Of a stretch of 64,000 nt of DNA, positions 55,178 through 64,000 are shown in pieces (positions within the stretch are counted from its first letter, which is position 1; the number at the start of each line of letters is the position of its first letter). The position numbers were made by a program, and so were the translations under genes. The DNA lies in the NCBI RefSeq assembly GCF_000741205.1, contig NZ_JGYW01000004.1, forward strand, positions 248,001 to 312,000, in the 5' to 3' direction. The stretch is from Bifidobacterium gallicum DSM 20093 = LMG 11596. GTDB lineage: Bacteria > Actinomycetota > Actinomycetes > Actinomycetales > Bifidobacteriaceae. The notes below the pieces were generated by a model, which made no database searches, was not told where the DNA came from, and saw only the letters and a program-made list of their open reading frames with translations.

Positions 55178-55268
55178 GGTTCCTCCTCATCCATTGATTG
55201 GATTCCAACTATGCTCCGATACGGCATTGTTGCGCTGTTGATTGGCAACCACATTGCCATACTGTGTG

Positions 55269-56453
55269 TTACTGCGCGTTGTTGTCGGCTGCTTGCAAAA
55301 TCGTGCGCGCCATGCGTTCGGCCGCATCCCTGATGCCATAGGTCCATGCTTGTTGGCCGTACTGGCGCAACGTGTCGGGATTGGCGAGCAGTGCCGGCAC
55401 ATGCTCACGCACCCAATCCGCAGTGAAATCGGCATCGTTGACAAGCAGGCCGCCTTGAGCGTCCACGACGGGTTGCGCATTGAAGCGTTGCTCACCATTG
55501 CCGATGGGCAACGGCACATAAATCGCAGGAAGGCCCAGTGCCGTCAACTCGCTGACCATGCCAGCACCCGAGCGGCAAATCACGAGGTCGGCGCATCCGA
55601 ACGCATGGTCGATGCGTTCCAGATATTCGGCCATATGGTAGTCATGACCTGGTTCGGCATCCGCTGCCAGACCCGTCAACGCGCCCGAACCCGCGCTATG
55701 CGACACATGCGCACGCACTTCGGCGCTTTTGCCTTTGCCAGTCAAATGTACGATTTGCGCGTGCTCCAGCAATTCCTTGGCAGCTCCTGCCACAGCACGA
55801 TTCAAGCTGACGGCTCCCAATGAGCCACCGGTGACAAGCACAATCGGCCGGTCAGGGTCCAAGCCCAACGCGGCAGCTTCTTGACGGCGCACCGCTGCGC
55901 GGTCGTCTTGCAACCGTGCGGCCAGGTCGGCGATGGCCGGGCGTAAGGGCAGTCCGACACGTTCAATCGTGGTATGCGCGTTGCCGTTGAGCCCCGTACC
56001 GTCATACGCCGTACCCACGTAGCTCGCCCAGCGGGCGCCAAGCTTGTTGGCCATGCCAGCACGCGCGTTCTGTTCATGAATAATCACGGGAATGCCGAGT
56101 TTGTGCGCAGCCGCATAAGCGGGAGCGGAGGCGTATCCGCCAAAGCCCACAATCACATCCGCCTGGCGATCTGCAATGATCTGGCGCACACGTTTGGTTT
56201 CTTTGCGCCATTTTGCCGGGAACTGGAACAGGTAGGCGTTGGGGCGGCGAGGGAATGGCACTTTCTCAATCGTGTCGAGTTCGAACCCTGCAGCCGGCAC
56301 CAAATCCGATTCCAATCCCACGGCCGTGCCCAACGCGCTGACTTGCGCATCAGGGTCGAGACGACGAATGGCCGCCCCTACCGCCAGTAACGGGTTGACG
56401 TGGCCGGCGGTGCCTCCGCCAGCCAGAATAATGTGCTTGGTCGCTGTTGCCAT
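55269..56453 (-). CDS. murG: UDP-GlcNAc:lipid I GlcNAc transferase
   Basis: Makes lipid II at the inner membrane face (394 residues). GT28 motifs: [62 protein letters not shown] and [24 protein letters not shown] with the UDP-GlcNAc-binding Glu. GAGG lies before the ATG at 56453. It is situated between ftsW and murC. Confidence 0.95.
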   Translation of the reverse strand: MATATKHIILAGGGTAGHVNPLLAVGAAIRRLDPDAQVSALGTAVGLESDLVPAAGFELDTIEKVPFPRRPNAYLFQFPAKWRKETKRVRQIIADRQADVIVGFGGYASAPAYAAAHKLGIPVIIHEQNARAGMANKLGARWASYVGTAYDGTGLNGNAHTTIERVGLPLRPAIADLAARLQDDRAAVRRQEAAALGLDPDRPIVLVTGGSLGAVSLNRAVAGAAKELLEHAQIVHLTGKGKSAEVRAHVSHSAGSGALTGLAADAEPGHDYHMAEYLERIDHAFGCADLVICRSGAGMVSELTALGLPAIYVPLPIGNGEQRFNAQPVVDAQGGLLVNDADFTADWVREHVPALLANPDTLRQYGQQAWTYGIRDAAERMARTILQAADNNAQ

Positions 56454-56523
56454 GGTGTTCCTCTTCATCTGCGTATGCTGCCACTGTATCGCGGCAACGC
56501 GTCATCATGAAGCGCTTCGCGTC

Positions 56524-56543
56524 GGTGGTACAAGAACGCTACA
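56524..56543 (+). repeat. Outlying copy of the GGTGGTACAA motif
   Basis: GGTGGTACAAGAACGCTACA closely matches the arms of the palindromes at 51014-51113. It overlaps the ftsW stop codon and lies in the ftsW-murG gap. Confidence 0.5.
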
Positions 56544-57834
56544 CGCGTGACAGCTCGGCGTGGATTTGGGGTTGTGCCCGCATGAACGCGTCAATCGTGC
56601 CTGCCGCCAGCAAACACATGACGAGCGATGATCCGCCAGCAGATACGAACGGCAATGGCACACCCATGACCGGGAAAATGCGGATGACCACGCCAATGTT
56701 GACGAGCGCCTGCCCAATGATCCACATGCCGAAGCACATGAGCGCGATTGACGTGTACCGGTCTTTCGTGGCGCGCGCGATCGTATAGAGGCACCACCCC
56801 ATGATCACGAACAGCAACAACACAATCGTTGTGCCAACCAAACCGGTTTCCTCGCCAATGATCGCATAAATGAAGTCGTTATGTGCTTCAGGCAGGTAAT
56901 TCCATTTTTCACGCGAATTGCCGAGCCCCACGCCCAGTATGCCGCCCGATCCCAACGCATATTCGGCGTGCATGGCTTGATAGCATACTCCGGTGATGTC
57001 ATCAGTGGAGCACTCACGATACGTCGCCAGGATGCGAGACATACGGTTGGGGCTCGATACGACGAATCCCACGACAAGCACCACAGCTAACGCCGCCAAT
57101 ACGCACAACGCTTTGCCTGGGAAACCTCCAATCAGGAACCCGATGCCGCCAATGAACAGCACGATGATTGCCGTACCGAGATCCTTGCCGAGCAGCACGG
57201 CGCCCAGCGCGACCGCATATCCGATAATCGCCCACCGAAATGAGCCGCAAACCCTGGTGAATTGTTCGCCAAGAGAGCGCCCTGCGGGCGTCCTTTCATA
57301 TTGTTTGCGGCCTATGACCATGGCTCCCGGCAGCCAGATGCATAGCGCATACTTCGTGAATTCGGCAGGCTGGACCGATAGTCCAAAAATGTAAATCCAG
57401 CCGGAATTACCGTTCACTTCTGTGCCAAACGGAATTGTGGCCAACTGCAATACGATGGCGCCTATCAATACGATATTGGCCCATTTTTTATAGAACCGTT
57501 CCGGCACATGCATGGCGATCAACGCCAAGACCACGCCAATGATGGCGAATATGGATTGGTTCAACGCTTTGGACCATGGCGACGAGCCTTGCGCCACCAT
57601 GGCGACGGTAGAACTGGAAAACACCATGATCACGCCAAATACCGTGAGCACAATGACGCTCATGCGGAACCCGTGGTAACACCACAACGGATTGTATATG
57701 GCGCGCCATCCGCGATAATCGGCGTACCCCGAACGATGCTGTTTCTTAGGTTTGGCCTGTGATGCCGGGGTCTGCTGGGCATCGGCACCACGGCGCGACG
57801 AGGAAACGCGGACGCGGCGTTCAGGATTGCCCAT
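56539..57834 (-). CDS. ftsW: Lipid II polymerase FtsW
   Basis: SEDS-family glycosyltransferase of the divisome (431 residues). A hydrophilic N-terminus (~45 residues) is followed by ten predicted spans. SEDS motifs: [56 protein letters not shown] and [16 protein letters not shown]. The start at 57834 overlaps the murD end by 14 bases with a close GGAG; an upstream frame reaches 57897. Confidence 0.92.
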   Translation of the reverse strand: MGNPERRVRVSSSRRGADAQQTPASQAKPKKQHRSGYADYRGWRAIYNPLWCYHGFRMSVIVLTVFGVIMVFSSSTVAMVAQGSSPWSKALNQSIFAIIGVVLALIAMHVPERFYKKWANIVLIGAIVLQLATIPFGTEVNGNSGWIYIFGLSVQPAEFTKYALCIWLPGAMVIGRKQYERTPAGRSLGEQFTRVCGSFRWAIIGYAVALGAVLLGKDLGTAIIVLFIGGIGFLIGGFPGKALCVLAALAVVLVVGFVVSSPNRMSRILATYRECSTDDITGVCYQAMHAEYALGSGGILGVGLGNSREKWNYLPEAHNDFIYAIIGEETGLVGTTIVLLLFVIMGWCLYTIARATKDRYTSIALMCFGMWIIGQALVNIGVVIRIFPVMGVPLPFVSAGGSSLVMCLLAAGTIDAFMRAQPQIHAELSRV

Positions 57835-59245
57835 GCTCCACCACCCAACGCTGCGCTTCCTGCGCGAACTGGTTGCCACGGTCGGCATACGACACAAACT
57901 GGTCCATCGAAGCGCATGCCGGAGCCATCAGCACCACATCACCGGGCTTGGCATACGCGGCTGCCGCATCCACGGCACGAGCCATCACCGTGTCGTTGGG
58001 CTCGGCGTCAATCACGCTGACGGGCACATCTGGAGCGCTTTGCAGCAACGCCTTGAGCATCGGTTCCTGGTCGACGCCGATCACCGTCACGCCAACGAGG
58101 CGATCGCGGTTATCGGCCACGAGCTGTTCAAACGTACCACCTTTGGCCAAGCCACCGGCAATCCACGACACAGTATGCGCGCCGAATGAGCCCAATGAGG
58201 CCGCTGCGGCACCCGCGTTCGTGGCTTTGGAATCGTCAATGAAACGAATTGCGCCTTCATCACTCGTGTATTGCGCCACGCATTCGATGCGGTGGCCACC
58301 GGGCTTGAACGTTTTGAGCGCTTCCAACGCCGGCGCAGCATCGGCACCAAAGCTCAACACCCATGCCAAGGCCGTCATTGCATCGGCCAACAGATGCGGG
58401 TAGACGGTGCCGTCCGGCTCGCGCAGATGCGTGAAGTCAGCTACGGGAGCCACCATGACTGGCGTGGCCGGGTCGGAGCCCATCAATCCGGCACGGTCCA
58501 CGATCCATCCGTCCGCCACACCGATCATGCCGTCTTGCGGCACATCCAGCGTAAAGCCGATGCGAGCGCATGACGCATCTGCCGCAAACGCCAAATCGCG
58601 TACGCGCGCATCCTGCGCGTTGTAGACAATCGCTTGCTGTGCATGCGCGTACACCTTCGACTTGTCAGCCGCATAACGTTCGATGCCACCATGCCAATCC
58701 AAATGGTCGGCACCAATGTTCGTGATGGCGGCACAATCCAACGCCATCGAATCGGTGAAATGCAATTGGAACGAGCTCAACTCCACGCACAACACATCAT
58801 TGTTGGGATCTACTGCGGCCAGTGACAACGCGTTGCCAATGTTGCCCACAGCCGGTGCCGTATAGCCGCATGCCGTCAACATCGTGGACACCATTTCGGT
58901 CGTCGATGTTTTGCCATTCGTGCCCGTGATGCCGATCCAGGGTGCAGGCTTGCCCGTGCGCGTGTTCGGTACACGCAATTGCCATGCCAGCTCGACTTCA
59001 CTGAGCACCGGCACTTGTGCTTCCTGGGCTGCCAGAATGAATGGCGTACGCGGCGGGAATACGGGAGACACGCACAACGCGTCCATGCTCTTCCAATCAA
59101 TGCCGTCAAACGACGAGCGGTCGGCTTCACCATTGCGTTCATCCACAGTGATCACATGGGCGCCACGCTCACGCAACACTTGGGCCATCGCACGACCCGA
59201 TACGCCGAGACCTGCCACTACGAACGTCTTATCTGCACACTGCAT
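57821..59245 (-). CDS. murD: UDP-N-acetylmuramoyl-L-alanine-D-glutamate ligase
   Basis: Adds D-Glu to the stem peptide (474 residues). [16 protein letters not shown] (N-domain), [19 protein letters not shown] (ATP loop), [25 protein letters not shown] and the C-domain [17 protein letters not shown] and [12 protein letters not shown]. It follows mraY in the cluster with an 88-base gap. Confidence 0.95.
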   Translation of the reverse strand: MQCADKTFVVAGLGVSGRAMAQVLRERGAHVITVDERNGEADRSSFDGIDWKSMDALCVSPVFPPRTPFILAAQEAQVPVLSEVELAWQLRVPNTRTGKPAPWIGITGTNGKTSTTEMVSTMLTACGYTAPAVGNIGNALSLAAVDPNNDVLCVELSSFQLHFTDSMALDCAAITNIGADHLDWHGGIERYAADKSKVYAHAQQAIVYNAQDARVRDLAFAADASCARIGFTLDVPQDGMIGVADGWIVDRAGLMGSDPATPVMVAPVADFTHLREPDGTVYPHLLADAMTALAWVLSFGADAAPALEALKTFKPGGHRIECVAQYTSDEGAIRFIDDSKATNAGAAAASLGSFGAHTVSWIAGGLAKGGTFEQLVADNRDRLVGVTVIGVDQEPMLKALLQSAPDVPVSVIDAEPNDTVMARAVDAAAAYAKPGDVVLMAPACASMDQFVSYADRGNQFAQEAQRWVVEHGQS

Positions 59246-59333
59246 CGCTATCCCCTTGTCCGTTTCGTTTCAAGCCAGGGCGGTGGAATGCCCATGGCGG
59301 TGGGTACGGAAATAATAAAACTCGAATATTTCG

Positions 59334-60434
59334 TTACATGAGGCCGGAACGCGCCAACCAGTCAGCGTAGAAAATGACGACGCCAACGATCACGAGAATC
59401 AACTCGACCATCCAGAAACGCACGACGACTTTGCCTTCAGTCCAGCCGCACAGCTCGAAATGGTGATGAATCGGCGCCATCTTGAACACGCGTTTGTGCG
59501 TCAGCTTGAAACAGCCCACCTGAATCACATCGCTGAGCGCCTCAATCACGAACAAGCCGCCGATGATCAGCGCGAGGAACTCCGTGTGCGTCACAATCGA
59601 AAGCGCGGCGAACAAGCCGCCCAACGCGAGCGAACCCGTATCGCCCATGAAAATCGTGGCCGGATTGCAGTTGTACCACAGGAATCCCAGACACGCCGCG
59701 GCCGTACACAAGGCGATGATAGCCAGGTCCATCGGGTCGGAAACAGCGTAGCTGAAGCCCTCATGGCCGGAACCGACCACATGGTAGGCCTCCCAGAACG
59801 CGATAACACCGAAACCAGTGAACGCGATCATTGACATGCCCGAACACAAACCGTCCAATCCATCGGAAAGGTTCACAGCGTTCGTCCAGGCGGCCATCAG
59901 GAAGTTGACCCAAATCACAAACAACACGGTGGAAATGAACTTGCCGGCAAATTCGAAACTGATGAACGGCGCTTCAATGAAACTCATGCCGGCCTGGGCC
60001 GTCGGAATACCGTTTTTGGAGGGCACCATGAGCGCGAGTACGGCGAATATGGTGGCGAAAATAATCTGGCCGATGAATTTGCCGCGCACTGTCAAGCCTT
60101 CGCTCTGCTTCTTGCGTACCTTGGCGAAATCATCGATAAAACCCAGCAATCCCATCGATACCATAGCGAACAAGACGAGCACGGGCGACCATGATGGCAC
60201 CACTCCCGTGCTGCAGTAGCGGAACAGCGAGGCCGAACACCAGCCCAACACGATGGCAATCACAATGACGATGCCACCCATGGTGGGCGTGCCGCGCTTG
60301 ACAAGATGCGACCGCGGGCCATCCTGACGGATGTATTGGCCGTAGTTGTGCTTGTGGATGAGTTTGATCAGCAAGGGCGTGCCAACCATCGTCACCACTA
60401 AGGAGACGAGGATGCCGATGATGACGGAAATCAC
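59334..60434 (-). CDS. mraY: Phospho-MurNAc-pentapeptide translocase MraY
   Basis: Transfers phospho-MurNAc-pentapeptide to undecaprenyl phosphate, giving lipid I (366 residues, ten spans). The GTG at 60434 is chosen, with GGAG eight bases upstream; open frame to 60533 is not supported. Motifs: GPRSHLVKRGTPTMGGI, GFIDDFAKVRKKQSEGL, NLSDGLDGLCSGMS, and MGDTGSLALGG, and MAPIHHHFEL with the catalytic-site histidines. Confidence 0.95.
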   Translation of the reverse strand: MISVIIGILVSLVVTMVGTPLLIKLIHKHNYGQYIRQDGPRSHLVKRGTPTMGGIVIVIAIVLGWCSASLFRYCSTGVVPSWSPVLVLFAMVSMGLLGFIDDFAKVRKKQSEGLTVRGKFIGQIIFATIFAVLALMVPSKNGIPTAQAGMSFIEAPFISFEFAGKFISTVLFVIWVNFLMAAWTNAVNLSDGLDGLCSGMSMIAFTGFGVIAFWEAYHVVGSGHEGFSYAVSDPMDLAIIALCTAAACLGFLWYNCNPATIFMGDTGSLALGGLFAALSIVTHTEFLALIIGGLFVIEALSDVIQVGCFKLTHKRVFKMAPIHHHFELCGWTEGKVVVRFWMVELILVIVGVVIFYADWLARSGLM

Positions 60435-60622
60435 GGGAGTCACTCCATTCACAGCCGTGAGCTGGTAGTTGAGGGTTGATGGGAAGGTGGGTTGGAAGAC
60501 GGATGGGTTGCGCGAATCCGGGCGGGTTCTCACGCGGATGGTGGCTCAGCCGGGCCTTCGCGACGCGCATACAGCATGCGGGCTGCGGGGCGTGGGCTGC
60601 AACGCACCATCATAATGCGAAA

Positions 60623-62230
60623 TCATAATGCGAACGAAGCCCAGTGTTCCGCCAAACTTGCCAAGCCGGAAGCGTGCGAACCTTTGAGCAGCACCACCGT
60701 GTTGTCGGCAGTGGAACCGTCGGGATGGTGCGCGGCCAGAATCGCGTCGAGCATCTGCTCGGCTTCGTCAGTGCTCGAGGCGACGGCGATCGGCACGGTG
60801 GCGGTGGCAAGGTCCGCGGGCTGCAGCTCCGCTTCGGCGACGGACGCGGCGCCGTCAGCTGTATGTGCGTCGCGGGCGCCCGCAGCCAAGGCAGTAGCCA
60901 GCGTCATCAAATGGGCGTCATTGCTGTTGCCCACGGCGATGACGGCGTCGACGGACTGTTCGACCGCGTACTTGCCGATTGCTTCATGCAGTGCCGTTTC
61001 ATCGGGGCCAAGCTCAAGCATGGCTCCGAGTACGGCGATGCGCAGCATGGGTTCGGCCGCGTTGAACGCAGCAATCCCATCAATACCGGCGCGCATGGAG
61101 TCGGGGTTGGCGTTGAACGAATCGTCAATCAGCGTGAACTCAGGGCGCTCTGGACGGCGCACGATGCTGATCGCCATGCGATGCGGACTGATCGCGCGCA
61201 CTTGTTCCAGCACCTGCACAATGTGGCGCAGCGGCAAACCAAAATATTGAGCCACGGCCGTAGCGGCCAACGCGTTCATCACATTGTGCGCACCGGGAAT
61301 GCCCAGCCGCACCTGCTGATAGGCGCCGTCGCTTTGACGCAACGTAAACACAGCATGGCCGTCATCGTCCATACGCACATGGTCGGCCGTGACGTAATCG
61401 TCATGCTCGGTGGCATGTTCGAGGCCGAACCAGCGCACGAGGCCCGGCGCGATGGCGTCCATGGCGGCCACATGCGGGTCATCGGCGTTGAGAATCGTCA
61501 TGCCGCCAGGCACTTCGCCGCGCACAATCTCGCTCTTGGCCTGGGCGATGCGCTCCACCGAACCGAACTCCCCCAGGTGCGCGTTGCCAACCTTGAGCAC
61601 CACAGCCACGTCAGGCGGGGCAATATGCGTCAAGTTTGCGATTTCGCCCAGATGGTTGGCGCCCATTTCAGCGATCAGGAAGCGCGAGGACGGCCCCACT
61701 TGCAATGCCGTCAACGGCAGGCCGAGCTCGTTGTTGAACGAGCCGACCGGGGCAACCGTTTCACCGAGTTCGCCAAGCAGCGCATGCAGCAAATCCTTCG
61801 TGGTGGTTTTGCCTACCGAACCTGTGATGCCCACGATCGAGAACGGCGCGGCATCCGGATGGGCGGCCGCCATTGCCCGACGCTGCGCAAGATTGTGGCG
61901 CGCAAGTTCCCCCAACGCCTTGACCGTATCATCCACCACCAGCTGCACCACCGAACTCTGAGGGATTTCATGATCAACGATTGCCGCGAGCGCGCCGCTG
62001 TCACCCAGCGTCGCCACATAGGCGTGCCCATCGGCGTGTTCGCCATTAATGGCTACGAACAGCGAACCCTCATGCGCTTGTCGGGAATCAATGACCACGT
62101 TCGTGGGGATGGCGGATGACGGGCTGGCGGATGACGGATCAACTGGCGAACCGTGCTCGGACTGGACCGAGGCGGGCACCAGTGTTGCATTGATGGCCTG
62201 AGCGACGCGCTCAAGCGTCATTGGCATCAT
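60623..62230 (-). CDS. murF: UDP-MurNAc-tripeptide-D-Ala-D-Ala ligase
   Basis: Completes the pentapeptide (535 residues). The start at 62230 has AAAGGAG eight bases upstream. N-domain VVIDSRQAHEGSLFVAINGEHADGH; ATP loop GITGSVGKTTTKDLLHALLG; EMGANHLGEIANL; GNAHLGEFGS; C-domain LIDDSFNANPDSMRAGI. The C-domain contains an extended Ala-rich insertion (LATALAAGARDAHTADGAASVAEAEL). Confidence 0.94.
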   Translation of the reverse strand: MMPMTLERVAQAINATLVPASVQSEHGSPVDPSSASPSSAIPTNVVIDSRQAHEGSLFVAINGEHADGHAYVATLGDSGALAAIVDHEIPQSSVVQLVVDDTVKALGELARHNLAQRRAMAAAHPDAAPFSIVGITGSVGKTTTKDLLHALLGELGETVAPVGSFNNELGLPLTALQVGPSSRFLIAEMGANHLGEIANLTHIAPPDVAVVLKVGNAHLGEFGSVERIAQAKSEIVRGEVPGGMTILNADDPHVAAMDAIAPGLVRWFGLEHATEHDDYVTADHVRMDDDGHAVFTLRQSDGAYQQVRLGIPGAHNVMNALAATAVAQYFGLPLRHIVQVLEQVRAISPHRMAISIVRRPERPEFTLIDDSFNANPDSMRAGIDGIAAFNAAEPMLRIAVLGAMLELGPDETALHEAIGKYAVEQSVDAVIAVGNSNDAHLMTLATALAAGARDAHTADGAASVAEAELQPADLATATVPIAVASSTDEAEQMLDAILAAHHPDGSTADNTVVLLKGSHASGLASLAEHWASFAL

Positions 62231-62248
62231 GGTTGTTGCTCCTTTGTG

Positions 62249-62298
62249 TTTTCGCGTATTTTCGCGTGTTCTCACGTGTTCTTGCGCATGTTCTCGCG
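62249..62298. repeat. Imperfect 10-bp tandem repeats between the MurE-like gene and murF
   Basis: TTTTCGCGTA, TTTTCGCGTG, TTCTCACGTG and TTCTTGCGCA follow at 10-base spacing, then TGTTCTCGCG. They fill the mRNA just upstream of the murF ribosome site. Confidence 0.55.
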
Positions 62299-62331
62299 TT
62301 GTGCTGGGTGCAGAGTGCAGGCTGCGTCGGC

Positions 62332-63234
62332 CTACTGCTCGTGGAACTCCCCTGCCACGCGTAGTGCGCTGCGGATGCTGCTTTTGCGCACGCCCACGGC
62401 CAGTCCCATGGCGATCGCGAACGATAACGCGCGCACCTGTGCGGGTCCTACGCCGGCTTGCAACGCCATCGTGTCGGATTCTTCCGTGCGCATCACGAGG
62501 CGCGTGTCCTTCGTGATCGCGCATCCGTAACGCTGCGCCATCTGGTCCATGTAATCGCGCGCGCGGGTCGGTTCAGGCACACCGTCGCAGGCCAGCACAT
62601 CCACCGCCACCGACGCCATCGCGTCCACATCCAAGGTTGCGTCGTCCATCGTCACAATCACCGCAGCGGCGCCATCTTCGGCGCACACGGCCATGGCGCG
62701 CTGCATGCTGAGCACGTCAATCGGATAGTTCAATTCAATGAACCGTTCCAGCGATTGCGAATCCTCGGCATTGATAATGCCCACGGGGTTGCCAAGCATG
62801 TGCAGGAACCGTGCGACTTCCTTGGCTTCATCGGCCAGCAATTCTTGGTTCGGCCCCGTCAATGCGAACACCGCCACCGAGTCGGAAGGCGCCCCCGCCA
62901 GTTGCGAGGCAAGCGCGGCCAATTGCTTTGTCGTGATGTTAGCGAACAGCACGGGGATTTGCAGTTGGGACGCACCGTGCGCCATGAGTTCGGTTTTCAT
63001 CGACTCGGGCAACAGCATGGCATATGCCCCATTGTTGACGATTTCATTGATATCGGCACGGCTGATCGGATGCTGTGCGATGAACAGCGATCCGGGAATC
63101 ACGGATTCCACATCATCCACGAGGGCGGTAATGGTGACGTCGCCCGCATAGTTGGGTACAAGATCAAACCCATTGTCCGCGGCCAATTGTTCCAACGTCA
63201 TGCGTTGGGTGACCGATTCGGTAACGGCGCTCAT
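62332..63234 (-). CDS. Degenerate MurE-like protein without ATP loop
   Basis: A 300-residue protein in the normal murE position, between ftsI and murF. The start at 63234 follows AAAGGAAC. The N-terminal part resembles the MurE substrate domain (VTITALVDDVESVIPGSLFIAQ, NEIVNNGAYAMLLPES, LAALASQLAGAPSDSVAVFALTG). Where Mur ligases have GTNGKTT it reads TGPNQEL (about 126-132). The central domain is shortened, the C-terminal domain is absent, and the protein ends at AGEFHEQ. It cannot bind ATP like a ligase. The open frame is intact, so it may have a structural or regulatory role. Confidence 0.75.
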   Translation of the reverse strand: MSAVTESVTQRMTLEQLAADNGFDLVPNYAGDVTITALVDDVESVIPGSLFIAQHPISRADINEIVNNGAYAMLLPESMKTELMAHGASQLQIPVLFANITTKQLAALASQLAGAPSDSVAVFALTGPNQELLADEAKEVARFLHMLGNPVGIINAEDSQSLERFIELNYPIDVLSMQRAMAVCAEDGAAAVIVTMDDATLDVDAMASVAVDVLACDGVPEPTRARDYMDQMAQRYGCAITKDTRLVMRTEESDTMALQAGVGPAQVRALSFAIAMGLAVGVRKSSIRSALRVAGEFHEQ

Positions 63235-63507
63235 CGGCTTGTTCCTTTCTTGGGTTGTGGGGATCTTGGATTCGGTGTTCCATCGTTCGTGTTGGTTTGG
63301 TGGTGTTTGCGGGTTGGTGGTGACGGACAGTGGGCCGTTCAGTGGTCCTGTTGCGTGAGCTGCAGGCGGCTGGGTTGAAGATGCTGATCTGCGAGGCTCA
63401 CGGCGCACTGTGGTGTAGTGTGACACCTGCTTGTCGCTCATGGTCAAGTTGTCAGTGCGATACCACCGTTCCCTTTACTCATTTACTCATCCGCCACTAC
63501 TCATCCC

Positions 63508-64000
63508 CTACCAATCCACTGGTATGGCATCGGTTCGTGGAGCCGAGTTCGGTACTTCATACTTTTGCATAAGGAACTGTCCTATCTGTGCAAACACCGG
63601 TCCGGCGGTCAGGCCGCCAAACACGCCTTGCGGGTCCTTGAGCACCACAGTCACAACGAACTGCGGGTTGTCCGCCGGGATGATGGCTGAGTAATCGGAA
63701 ATCGTGCTCGTCAAATTGCCGTTGGCGTCAGGCACTTCAGCCGTACCTGATTTGGCGCCCACGCGGAATCCTTTAACGCTGGCGAACTTGCTGTAGTTGT
63801 CGGACACGGATTCCATCGCGTTCAGCACGTCTTTGGCCACTGACTCGTCCACGACGCGTTCGCTCTTGCCGTCCGTGTGGTACGGGGTCGTACGGCCTTG
63901 CGCATCCGTGGTCGATTTGATGATCGTTTGCGGCTTGTGCACGCCTTTGTTCGCGATCACGGCCACGGCGTTCGTGATTTGCAGCGCGTTCGTCGTATAG
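63508..64000 (-). CDS. ftsI: Penicillin-binding protein FtsI (C-terminal part)
   Basis: Septal transpeptidase, cut by the window edge, so only about 163 C-terminal residues are seen. TNALQITNAVAVIANKGVHKPQTI is the class B PBP helix after the active site. KSGTAEV is the KTG-type motif of the transpeptidase, followed by DYSAIIPADNPQFVVTVVLKDPQG. The catalytic Ser (SxxK) lies outside the window. Its position upstream of the MurE-like gene and murF identifies it as the division-cluster enzyme. Confidence 0.88.
   Translation of the reverse strand, partial: YTTNALQITNAVAVIANKGVHKPQTIIKSTTDAQGRTTPYHTDGKSERVVDESVAKDVLNAMESVSDNYSKFASVKGFRVGAKSGTAEVPDANGNLTSTISDYSAIIPADNPQFVVTVVLKDPQGVFGGLTAGPVFAQIGQFLMQKYEVPNSAPRTDAIPVDW

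Overview
The window looks like a Bifidobacterium chromosome (high-GC Actinobacteria). The clearest sign is the tmRNA tag AKSNRTEFALAA, read from 52069-52107 and recalled as the bifidobacterial tag. Supporting signs are bL37, DUF3159/DUF3710 proteins, a SigR-type sigma factor, a DDPN-type (Lys/Orn) MurE next to a FemAB protein, and a murein cluster that runs from ftsQ straight into ssrA. No species is assigned.

Positions 1-8351 form a lower-GC accessory island, all on the minus strand. It holds a serine recombinase with an in-frame amber codon, a type I-like specificity subunit beside a broken N6-adenine methylase, a frameshifted DUF4357 gene, an intact McrB (with EVE domain)/McrC pair, a GNAT acetyltransferase, a broken DinJ/RelB antitoxin, a decayed membrane-protein gene and a displaced 3' scrap of an rRNA/tRNA methyltransferase gene. 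The scrap nearly duplicates the 3' end of the intact trmA-like gene at 8352-9677, so the island probably joined the chromosome there.

8352-32000 is mostly core genome: the methyltransferase, a nonsense-interrupted lipoprotein, DUF3159 and DUF3710 proteins, exonuclease III, a peptide ABC transporter operon (oppA-oppB-oppC-fused oppDF), XerC, a MacB/FtsX-type ABC exporter on the plus strand, tyrA-pheA, TypA/BipA and an NiaP-like MFS transporter.

32000-52200 holds ParA, XerD, infC-rpmI-rplT with a structured leader, thiamine pyrophosphokinase, gap, a YbaK deacylase, ispH, aldose epimerase, bL37, sigR with a divergent anti-sigma gene, murE-femAB, folC, an Xaa-Pro aminopeptidase, an NAD(P)-binding protein, dtd, a decayed DnaQ-type exonuclease behind a set of palindromes, and ssrA (tmRNA).

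52359-64000 is the division and cell-wall cluster, transcribed leftward: ftsI (cut by the window edge), a degenerate MurE-like gene, murF, mraY, murD, ftsW, murG, murC, ftsQ. The gene in the usual murE position has lost its ATP-binding loop and its C-terminal domain. The apparently functional murE sits at 43098-44672, next to the FemAB gene that would act on its product. Together these genes make lipid II, extend its stem peptide and deliver it to the divisome.
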